A stretch of 64,000 bases of DNA, taken from assembly GCA_016025055.1 (NCBI GenBank), contig CP065590.1:3410001-3474000 (forward strand). Direction: 5' to 3'. The notes under the pieces were generated by a model. That model saw nothing but the letters and a program-made list of their open reading frames with translations, did not search any database and was not told where the DNA came from. Shown here one piece after another: positions 9,461 through 16,783 of this stretch. Origin of the DNA: Chryseobacterium indologenes. GTDB taxonomy: Bacteria; Bacteroidota; Bacteroidia; Flavobacteriales; Weeksellaceae. The first letter of the stretch is position 1. Each line of letters begins with the position of its first letter. The position numbers were made by a program, and so were the translations under genes.

Positions 9461-10153
9461 TTATCTAAAACCACCGGTATTTCTTTCTGAACCGCCTGAG
9501 CTACCTGAACTCGTTGATCCGCTTGATCCACTTCTGAATCCACTACCGCTCGAAGATTCTGAACGGTAACTGCTGTTGCTGTTACTGCTGCTTTCATTTC
9601 TGAAACCTCCGTTGTTCGAGTTTGTGCTTCTTTGATTGTTTTGAAAACCACTACCTTGTCTGAAGCCTCCGCTGTTTTGATTTCCCTGGTTGTTCTGGTA
9701 ACCGCTGTTGTTTTGGTTTCTGAAACCTCCGCTGTTGCTGTTGTTTCTGCTACTGTTATTATTTTTGTTGTAGAAGCCACTACCATTGTTGCTGCCTCCG
9801 TTATTATAAAAACCACTACCACTGTTGGTCTGACCTCTGAAACCGTCAGGTCTTGAAGTTCCTGATCCCGATCTTCTTTCTACATATACCTTCCTTCTGG
9901 AGTTGTTATAATTGTAGTAGTAATACGGAGCTCCGTTATCGTAGTAATAATTAATATTGTTTCTATAATAATAGCCGTCATTTCCCCAGTATCCGCCACT
10001 TCCATAATATCCGGAAGGTGCATAATAATATCCATTATTATAATATGAATCACCATAACCTCCATTGTATCCATAGCCATCCGAATAGGCCATACAAGAT
10101 GTTAAACTACTAATAGCTATAATACTGAACGCTATTTTTAATAAATTTTTCAT
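9461..10153 (-). CDS. Gly/Ser/Asn/Tyr-rich low-complexity lipoprotein with GGFR repeats
   Basis: 230 residues, no recognised family. The N-terminus has a lipoprotein signal (IAISSLTSC, lipid-bearing Cys at about residue 20). A Tyr/Gly-rich block (about 22-85) is followed by a basic patch (SRRKVYVERRSG). The rest is Gly/Ser/Asn repeat with recurring GGFR, GSGF and FYNNGG units; the protein ends exactly in GGFR. Such disordered, aromatic-dotted sequence suggests a surface or envelope adhesive or structural role, but this is inference. Long open frames on the other strands here are by-products of the repeats. A convincing terminator follows it. Confidence 0.7.
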   Translation of the reverse strand: MKNLLKIAFSIIAISSLTSCMAYSDGYGYNGGYGDSYYNNGYYYAPSGYYGSGGYWGNDGYYYRNNINYYYDNGAPYYYYNYNNSRRKVYVERRSGSGTSRPDGFRGQTNSGSGFYNNGGSNNGSGFYNKNNNSSRNNSNSGGFRNQNNSGYQNNQGNQNSGGFRQGSGFQNNQRSTNSNNGGFRNESSSNSNSSYRSESSSGSGFRSGSSGSTSSGSSGGSERNTGGFR

Positions 10154-10174
10154 GACTTTATTGTACTTTTTTCT

Positions 10175-10837
10175 TTAAAACTTTTTTTTCCAATTTAGAT
10201 ATCCTAAGATAGCCATTATAGTAAATACCAAATATTGAACCGAAGTGATTCCAAGACCCTTAAAAATCATCATAGGGATACAAATAAGATCTCCGATAAT
10301 CCAGAAAATCCAGTTCTCAATGCGTTGTTTGGCCATAAACCACATTCCTACTAAAAATATGGATGTGGTAAAAATATCCATCCAATTGGCCCAGTCGAGA
10401 TGATATAATCCGAAACTAGCTCCTTCCATATTATCAATATAAGGTTTGCAATAATAAATAAAAGTGACAAATGCCAGGCTAAAGACAAAAAGAAAACTTG
10501 CAAAAACCCATTCTTTTCTGGTGGCCCATGTAACGTCCACATGCACATGATCTTCTGAATTTTTTGCCCATAAAATCCAGCCATAGATACTCATTATTGT
10601 ATAGTATACATTAATCAGACAATCTCCGAGCAATCCGAAGTTGAAGAGAATATATACATAGATCAGGGTAGAAATAATGCCGGTAGGGTAGACCCATATA
10701 TTTTTCTTAATGGAAAAATATACGCTCAATGTTCCGAAAATAGCACCTGCCGTTTCCAGTGCGATTTGTAAAGAATCGTAGCTTTCATAAGGCTTTACAA
10801 AAAGTTCATATAAATTCATGCGATCAAAAATAAGCAA
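10175..10837 (-). CDS. pnuC: PnuC-family nicotinamide riboside / vitamin transporter
   Basis: 220 residues with about seven hydrophobic segments. The family-typical C-terminal part IENWIFWIIGDLICIPMMIF and ITSVQYLVFTIMAILGYLNW is present. PnuC proteins move nicotinamide riboside by facilitated diffusion; close Bacteroidota relatives (PnuT) carry thiamine. I saw no THI-box-like or other riboswitch in the 146 bases upstream, so there is no support for a thiamine role. It starts 21 bases upstream of the next gene on its strand (the lipoprotein at 10153), possibly sharing a transcript. Confidence 0.85.
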   Translation of the reverse strand: MLIFDRMNLYELFVKPYESYDSLQIALETAGAIFGTLSVYFSIKKNIWVYPTGIISTLIYVYILFNFGLLGDCLINVYYTIMSIYGWILWAKNSEDHVHVDVTWATRKEWVFASFLFVFSLAFVTFIYYCKPYIDNMEGASFGLYHLDWANWMDIFTTSIFLVGMWFMAKQRIENWIFWIIGDLICIPMMIFKGLGITSVQYLVFTIMAILGYLNWKKKF

Positions 10838-10842
10838 AAATA
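10825..10842 (-). promoter_or_regulatory. Tandem -7 elements upstream of pnuC
   Basis: Read on the minus strand, TATTTTTG occurs twice (10842-10835 and 10832-10825), matching the Bacteroidota -7 consensus TAnnTTTG. The nearer copy lies only about 7 bases before the ATG, which would give a nearly leaderless transcript, so the upstream copy is the likelier promoter. Confidence 0.4.
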
Positions 10843-10983
10843 AGGACTTTTTAAAATGGATTAAATAATGTGTTGTTTGGGTTTTTAAGACATTAATGTA
10901 AAATAAATCATGAAAGTTTAACGATAAACGTGAGAGTTCCTAAATTTTTTATATTTTCGTGAATCCTTAATAAATAAAAAAAC

Positions 10984-12501
10984 ATGTCGAAAATTTGGGT
11001 TAAGAAGCCACTAAGTGCCTATGAGGCAGATATGAAGAAAAGTGAGCTGAAAAAAGTCCTTGGAAAATGGAGTTTAACAGCAATTGGAGTAGGTGCTATC
11101 ATTGGTGGTGGAATCTTTGTTCTTACCGGAACCGGAGCCTATTATCATGCCGGGCCGGCACTGGCAATCTCTTTTATTATAGCAGGTCTTGCCTGTGTTT
11201 TTGCAGCATTATGTTATGCGGAATTTGCATCTATTATCCCTGTTGAAGGTTCTGCATATGCTTACGCTTATGGTACGGTAGGTGAAATTTTCGCCTGGGC
11301 CATGGGGTGGTGTCTCATCCTCGAGTATGCGATGGCCAGTATGGCTGTTTCGGTGAGCTGGTCCGGATATTTTAATAAGTTTTTGAAGATCTTTAACATT
11401 CATTTGCCTGCTTATCTCACTTCAGATCCTGCAAGTTATACAGGGGAAGGTTTTTCGATGAACCTGCCTGCATTTATTCTTGTATTATTAATTACTGCAT
11501 TGTTGGTAAAAGGAACTAAAGAAGCTGCAGGAGCAAATAACCTGATCGTTTTAATGAAAACTTCTGCTGTTATTTTTGTGATCATAGCAGGTGTTTACAT
11601 CATATTTTCTAATAATGACCTTTATAATGCGGTTGACGGAGTTAAAAACTGGAAACCTTTCATTCCGGATCAGATAAAAATTAAAAACTCTGAAGGTGAT
11701 ATGGTTTCAGCCTATGGTATTCAGGGAATTATTTCCGGAGCAGCAGCCATTTTCTTTGCTTATATTGGTTTTGATGCTGTATCTACACAGGCTGGAGAAG
11801 CGATCAACCCTAAGAAAGATGTGCCTTTTGCCATTATCGCTTCATTATTGATCTGTACGGCTTTATATATTTGTGTATCTCTTGTATTGACAGGGATGAT
11901 GCATTATTCTGATTTTGATCCTGAAGGAAAATATCCTGATGCAATTAAAGCACCGGTTGCCTATGCATTTGAAATCGCCGGAAAACACTGGGCAAGTAAT
12001 ATTGTAACCATTGCAGCTACCGTAGGATTGATCTCTGTAGTAATGGTAATGATGATGGGGCAGTCAAGAATCTTCATCGGAATGGCAAAAGATGGGTTAA
12101 TTCCAAGATTCTTCGGTGAACTTCATCCAAAAACAAGAACGCCTTACAAAGGAATTATTCTTCTGGGAATAGTGGTAGCACTTATTGCTGCCCTTACTCC
12201 AATTTCAACATTAGCCGATATGACCAGCTTTGGAACTTTGTTTGCGTTTACCCTGGTTTGTATCGCCGTTTGGGTGATGAGAAAGAAAGAACCTACTTTA
12301 ATCAGACCTTTTAAAGTACCTGCTTACAAGCTGGTAGTAGCTTTGGGAGTGATTATCAATCTATACTTAATATACAACTTAAGTGATCACGCAAAAGAGC
12401 TTTCAGGAGCTTGGTTGTTGTTAGGTGGTGTTGTATATTTCGCTTACGGAAAAAGAAACAGTAAACTTAACAATCCTGAAAAATATCAGGACGAAAAATA
12501 A
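10984..12501 (+). CDS. APC family amino acid permease (cationic amino acid transporter type)
   Basis: 505 residues with about 12-14 membrane segments. The first helix shows the APC substrate motif GVGAIIGGGIFVLTG. FFAYIGFDAVSTQAGEAINP and SRIFIGMAKDGLIP are typical of the YfnA/CAT-like subgroup. It imports amino acids with protons; the substrate is not resolvable. It is monocistronic, with a strong terminator right behind it. Confidence 0.9.
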   Translation: MSKIWVKKPLSAYEADMKKSELKKVLGKWSLTAIGVGAIIGGGIFVLTGTGAYYHAGPALAISFIIAGLACVFAALCYAEFASIIPVEGSAYAYAYGTVGEIFAWAMGWCLILEYAMASMAVSVSWSGYFNKFLKIFNIHLPAYLTSDPASYTGEGFSMNLPAFILVLLITALLVKGTKEAAGANNLIVLMKTSAVIFVIIAGVYIIFSNNDLYNAVDGVKNWKPFIPDQIKIKNSEGDMVSAYGIQGIISGAAAIFFAYIGFDAVSTQAGEAINPKKDVPFAIIASLLICTALYICVSLVLTGMMHYSDFDPEGKYPDAIKAPVAYAFEIAGKHWASNIVTIAATVGLISVVMVMMMGQSRIFIGMAKDGLIPRFFGELHPKTRTPYKGIILLGIVVALIAALTPISTLADMTSFGTLFAFTLVCIAVWVMRKKEPTLIRPFKVPAYKLVVALGVIINLYLIYNLSDHAKELSGAWLLLGGVVYFAYGKRNSKLNNPEKYQDEK

Positions 12502-12507
12502 TAATAT

Positions 12508-12530
12508 AAACCGCTTCGGCGGTTTTTTTT
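12508..12530 (+). terminator. Intrinsic terminator after the amino acid permease
   Basis: AACCGC-TTCG-GCGGTT stem with a stable UUCG tetraloop followed by eight T. Confidence 0.9.
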
Positions 12531-12542
12531 AGCCCTATCACT

Positions 12543-13556
12543 ATGAAAAAAATATTTTCCCTGGTATTTCTGTCCGCAGGAATCTGTACATTTTCTCAAC
12601 AAATAGAAAGTGTTGAAACTCTTTTAAATGATAAAATAAGCATTCGTGCACTGGAACTGTATGACCATAAAGTGTGGTATAGCGGAACCGATTCTAAGTT
12701 TGGATTTGTAGATATAAAAGATACTAAGAATCAGAAACAGATTACATTATCACCAGATAAACTTCAGTTCAGAACGTTGGGACAGGATAAAACTGATTTT
12801 TATACCATTAATATTGAAAGTCCCGCTCGTTTTTTTAAAATCAGTAAAAAAGATCTGACCTCTGAAATTGTGTATACAGATACGGCAAAAACGGCGTTTT
12901 ACGATGCACTGCATTTTGTCAATGATAAATTAGCTTATACTTTCAGTGATGCTGATAAGGATAATATACTGAAACTGGCCGTATATAAAGACGGAAAATG
13001 GGGAATGTTGAAAAATGATGTTGTCTTAAATCCGGGTGAAGCCGCTTTTGCAGCAAGTAATACCAATATCTCATCCTCCAGAAATTATATGTGGATTGCG
13101 ACAGGTGGAAAAGCATCAAGAATTCTAAGGCTGGATTTTAAAAATGAAAAATTCGAAATTTTCACAACTCCTTTTGTTCAGGGCGAATCTTCACAGGGAA
13201 TGTATTCAATAGACTTTTATAATGACCAGTTTGGAGTTGCCGTAGGAGGAGATTACACCAAACAGGATGCAAATATTGATAATATCGCTACAACCTATGA
13301 TGGCGGGAAAACATGGCAGATACAGGCTTCAGGACAAAATGCAGGGTATACAACTTGTGTGAAAATAAAACCGGGCTCGAAAGGGAAAGAAATGATTGCC
13401 CTAGGAGACCGGCACATCAGCTATTCTTCAGACTTTGGAAAAACATGGAAGAAAATTTCTGATGAAAAAGGACTTTTCGTTGGGCAATGGGTGGATGGAA
13501 ATAGGGTAGTAGCTGCCGGCAATAACAGGATAGTACTCTTGAAATTAAAATTTTAA
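12543..13556 (+). CDS. Exported BNR/YCF48-like beta-propeller protein
   Basis: 337 residues. A signal peptide is followed by a mature start around SQQIESVETLLNDKISIRAL. Repeats of the BNR/YCF48 type (TYDGGKTWQIQ, YSSDFGKTWKKIS) support a propeller of about six or seven blades. Related flavobacterial proteins are often labelled oxidoreductase without evidence. No catalytic motif is seen, and no partner gene is adjacent, so the function is unknown. Confidence 0.7.
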   Translation: MKKIFSLVFLSAGICTFSQQIESVETLLNDKISIRALELYDHKVWYSGTDSKFGFVDIKDTKNQKQITLSPDKLQFRTLGQDKTDFYTINIESPARFFKISKKDLTSEIVYTDTAKTAFYDALHFVNDKLAYTFSDADKDNILKLAVYKDGKWGMLKNDVVLNPGEAAFAASNTNISSSRNYMWIATGGKASRILRLDFKNEKFEIFTTPFVQGESSQGMYSIDFYNDQFGVAVGGDYTKQDANIDNIATTYDGGKTWQIQASGQNAGYTTCVKIKPGSKGKEMIALGDRHISYSSDFGKTWKKISDEKGLFVGQWVDGNRVVAAGNNRIVLLKLKF

Positions 13557-13648
13557 ATATAACGAATAGAATTTATCATTATTACACCAATGCCCCGATA
13601 CGGCGTATTTAGATTCATTATAAAATAGAACCTAATATAATTCATAGA

Positions 13649-13708
13649 TTGAAATTCATAACTAATGGTTAATTTTGTAGGATGGAAGTTGAACGATGTT
13701 AAACTTCC
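13649..13708 (+). promoter_or_regulatory. hemN promoter and 5' UTR hairpin
   Basis: TTG at 13649-13651 and TAATTTTG at 13670-13677 match the Bacteroidota -33/-7 layout. The predicted transcript then folds GGAAGTT (13684-13690) against AACTTCC (13702-13708), 26 bases before the hemN ATG. No known riboswitch class is recognised. Confidence 0.45.
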
Positions 13709-13734
13709 CCACCGTATAAAATTTTATTTTCAAA

Positions 13735-15093
13735 ATGAATTCTTTAATAGATAAGTATAATATTCCCGGGCCGCGTTACACCTCTTATCCTACCGTTCCG
13801 TATTGGGATGAGTCAAGTTTTTCTCCGGAAAAGTGGAAGGAGACTGTGATCAGATCTTTTCATGAGACCAATGTAGCAGAGGGAATTTCTATTTATATCC
13901 ATTTGCCTTTTTGTGAAGCTCTATGTACGTTTTGTGCATGTCATAAACGCATTACAAAACAGCATAGCGTTGAAATTCCTTACCTGGAAAGTGTATTGAA
14001 AGAATGGAAACTATATCTTGAACTTTTCAATGAAAGACCAAAATTAAAAGAGCTTCACCTGGGAGGTGGCACTCCGACGTTCTTCTCACCTGAGAATTTA
14101 AGAATATTGCTGGAAGGTATTTTTACAACAGTAGATATTGCAGAGCATCCTGAATTTTCTTTCGAAGGACATCCGAATAATACTACTAAAGAACATCTTC
14201 AGACTCTATATGATCTGGGCTTCAGAAGGGTAAGCTTTGGAGTGCAGGATTATGACCCTAAAGTACAGAAGGCGATTAACAGAATCCAGCCTTTTGAGAA
14301 TGTGAAAAACGTAACAGAGTGGGCTAAGGAAATCGGGTACAGAGGTATCAGCCACGATTTGGTTTTCGGATTGCCACACCAGAACTGGGAAGCGATGGAA
14401 CATACCATCAGAAAAACGATGGAATTGAAACCTGACAGACTCGCGTTTTATTCTTATGCCCATGTTCCATGGGTAAAAGGTGTTGGCCAGAGAGGTTTCG
14501 ATGAGAATGATCTGCCTAGTGGAGAAGAAAAACGCCGTCTGTATGAAGATGGTAAAAAACTTCTTCAGGATTTAGGGTATATCGAAGTAGGAATGGATCA
14601 CTTTTCTCTTGAGCATGATGATCTGTACCAGTCTTTGATCCATAAGAAACTTCACAGAAACTTTATGGGGTACACCTCAAGCAATACACAGCTCATGGTA
14701 GGATTGGGAATGTCTGCTATTTCAGATTCATGGTATGCTTTCGCTCAAAACGTAAAAACAGTGGAAGATTATCAGAAAATGGTTGAAGAAGGAGAAATCC
14801 CTGTAGTGAAAGGCCACGTTCTGAACGAAGAAGACCTGATTGTAAGAAGACATATTCTGAATCTTATGTGTCAGCTTGAAACCACTTTCACCCGCAATAC
14901 GTCTTTCCCTGAGCTTGAAAATGCCCTTGATATGCTGAAAGAAATGGAAAATGACGGATTGGTAGAAATCAACGGTAAAGAAATTAAAATCACAGAAGCC
15001 GGAAGAGCTTTCACAAGAAATGTAGCGATGGTTTTTGACCTTCGTATGCTGAGGAATAAACCTGAGACGAGAATTTTCTCTATGACTATATAA
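13735..15093 (+). CDS. hemN: Oxygen-independent coproporphyrinogen III oxidase
   Basis: 452 residues, radical SAM enzyme that decarboxylates coproporphyrinogen III to protoporphyrinogen IX when oxygen is low. Cluster cysteines are Cys60, Cys64 and Cys67 in PFCEALCTFCACHK, the HemN-specific CxxxCxxC followed by another Cys. LGGGTPTF (SAM binding) and the C-terminal HemN domain are also present. Length and start match true HemN (IPGPRYTSYPT near the N-terminus) rather than HemW. It is a single gene between its own promoter and a strong terminator. Confidence 0.96.
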   Translation: MNSLIDKYNIPGPRYTSYPTVPYWDESSFSPEKWKETVIRSFHETNVAEGISIYIHLPFCEALCTFCACHKRITKQHSVEIPYLESVLKEWKLYLELFNERPKLKELHLGGGTPTFFSPENLRILLEGIFTTVDIAEHPEFSFEGHPNNTTKEHLQTLYDLGFRRVSFGVQDYDPKVQKAINRIQPFENVKNVTEWAKEIGYRGISHDLVFGLPHQNWEAMEHTIRKTMELKPDRLAFYSYAHVPWVKGVGQRGFDENDLPSGEEKRRLYEDGKKLLQDLGYIEVGMDHFSLEHDDLYQSLIHKKLHRNFMGYTSSNTQLMVGLGMSAISDSWYAFAQNVKTVEDYQKMVEEGEIPVVKGHVLNEEDLIVRRHILNLMCQLETTFTRNTSFPELENALDMLKEMENDGLVEINGKEIKITEAGRAFTRNVAMVFDLRMLRNKPETRIFSMTI

Positions 15094-15098
15094 AACAA

Positions 15099-15127
15099 AA
15101 GCGGTTCATCATCTGAACCGCTTTTTT
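15099..15127 (+). terminator. Intrinsic terminator after hemN
   Basis: AAGCGGTTCA / TGAACCGCTT perfect stem with 5-base loop, then a T run. Confidence 0.9.
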
Positions 15128-15202
15128 TATTGATTGTAAAATCTTGTTCGAAAACATCTGTTTGTGAGGCCGATAATTAAAGCATCGTAAAAATCGGTCA
15201 TT

Positions 15203-16567
15203 TTATTTAATAATCAATTTTTGACTGTATGATTTAAGATCTCCTGATTTCAGGTTAATAAAATAGACTCCGGCCGGAATTTTCGAAATATCAATACTTT
15301 TGTTCGCCGCATTTGCTTCCAGTACTTTTCTGCCCTCTGTGTTGATGATTTCTACACTTGCTTTTTTATCTTCTACTCCTTCTATAAAGATTTCTTTACT
15401 TGCCGGATTAGGATAAACACTTATTTTTTCTAAACTCTTATTGTCCTGTGTTCCCAAAGTTCCCGTGGTCACTTTGAAAATTTTTCCGCTATTCACTGCT
15501 GCAACGTAAAGTTCCTTCTGATAATCCTGCCCGAAGGTAGAAAAATTGTTTCCGGTGTAAGCTGAAGTCCATGTAATGGTATTATTCTCATCCAGAATAC
15601 CGATCTGAGTAGAGCAGTAGTCTGCAAAGAAATATTTTCCCTGAAGTGACGGATACTGGGCACCCCGGTAAACATATCCTCCTGTGATGGAACATTTGCC
15701 TCCGGAGTGGTCATATACCGCAACAGGGAATGTCATTGTTGATTGTGCGGGACATCCTGCCGTGTTGTACGCATTATTTCCTTCATAGCAACGCCATCCG
15801 TAATTGAGCCCTGCCTGTGTGATAGGCATTTTATTGATTTCCTCAATGGCACCTTGTCCTACATCGGCGATCCATGCATTTCCGGTCGTAAGATCAAAAG
15901 AAAATTTCCATGCATTTCTTAGGCCATAAGCCCAGATTTCATCCAAACCATCTACACCAGCCCCTGCGAAAGGATTATCTGCCGGAATATTATAAGGCCC
16001 GGTAGCATCTACGTCGATTCTCAGCATTTTTCCAAGAAATGCATTCTTGTTTTGCGCATTGTTGTTGGGGTCGCCACCACTGCCTCCGTCACCGGTAATG
16101 ATCCATAATTTTCCATCCGGTGCAAAATGAATGCTTCCTCCATTATGGTTGTCGAAAGGTTTTGGAATATTCAGGAGAATTTTTTCAGAATTGGCATCAG
16201 CTACATTCGGATCAGCTGCACTTACAGAATATCTGGCTACAACTACATTTCCTGCCGGGTTGTTATAATACACAAAAAAATACCCATTCGTTGAGTATTG
16301 CGGATGGAATGCGAGTCCTAAAAGTCCTCTTTCGCCTCCAAAAACAATTTTTGAACTGATGTTGAGAAAATTTGTAGTATTTACAGCTCCGTTGGGTTGT
16401 ACAATTTTTATAATCCCGTTCTGTTGTACGACAAATAACCGGCTGTCATTGGCGTTCGTAATCTCCACGGGACTGGTTAATCCCGAGACAAATTCTTCCA
16501 AATTAATGCTCTGCGCATTAACGATTAAGGAAGAAAAAATACTTAATGCAAAAAGTAGATTTTTCAT
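15203..16567 (-). CDS. PQQ-dependent sugar dehydrogenase (glucose/sorbosone type) with type IX sorting tail
   Basis: 454 residues. The signal peptide ends near NAQS. The propeller domain (about 22-355) shows ERGLLGLAFHPQYSTNG, DNHNGGSIHFAPDGKLWI, GDGGSGGDPNNNAQN and WAYGLRNAWKFSFD, all typical of soluble aldose sugar dehydrogenases that use PQQ and calcium. The last ~75 residues form a Por-secretion-type sorting domain (ISVYPNPASKEIFIEG to the end, SQKLIIK), so the enzyme is probably secreted or anchored through the type IX system. It would oxidise sugars outside the cell. No PQQ synthesis genes lie nearby, so cofactor supply is unknown. Confidence 0.9.
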   Translation of the reverse strand: MKNLLFALSIFSSLIVNAQSINLEEFVSGLTSPVEITNANDSRLFVVQQNGIIKIVQPNGAVNTTNFLNISSKIVFGGERGLLGLAFHPQYSTNGYFFVYYNNPAGNVVVARYSVSAADPNVADANSEKILLNIPKPFDNHNGGSIHFAPDGKLWIITGDGGSGGDPNNNAQNKNAFLGKMLRIDVDATGPYNIPADNPFAGAGVDGLDEIWAYGLRNAWKFSFDLTTGNAWIADVGQGAIEEINKMPITQAGLNYGWRCYEGNNAYNTAGCPAQSTMTFPVAVYDHSGGKCSITGGYVYRGAQYPSLQGKYFFADYCSTQIGILDENNTITWTSAYTGNNFSTFGQDYQKELYVAAVNSGKIFKVTTGTLGTQDNKSLEKISVYPNPASKEIFIEGVEDKKASVEIINTEGRKVLEANAANKSIDISKIPAGVYFINLKSGDLKSYSQKLIIK

Positions 16568-16746
16568 AATATTTTGATATTTAGTGCGTTGATGTAAGAA
16601 TGAAAATTTTATACCAATTAAAAATTGAAAAATTTATTACTATACCATGAAAAAATTGTTAAATCTAAAATAGAGGTCAGGATGTCAATATATCTGAAAA
16701 TAAACCATTTCTGTTGTTAAAAATTCATAAAATACAAGAAAATCAT

Positions 16747-16754
16747 TATATTTG
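16747..16754 (+). promoter_or_regulatory. Likely secDF -7 promoter element
   Basis: TATATTTG, a match to TAnnTTTG, 30 bases before the secDF ATG. No well-spaced -33 TTG was found, so this is partial support. Confidence 0.4.
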
Positions 16755-16783
16755 CCGACTTAATTTAACGTAGTTATAACAAA

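Noticed and set aside
9430..9856. Long Thr/Val-rich open frames on both strands within the Gly/Asn-rich lipoprotein gene
   Set aside because: They arise from the same repeated DNA read in another frame; no start context, signal or family, whereas the 230-residue frame has a clear lipoprotein signal.
10838..10983. Riboswitch upstream of pnuC
   Set aside because: No TPP, preQ1 or NAD-type conserved core seen; only promoter-like TATTTTTG copies.
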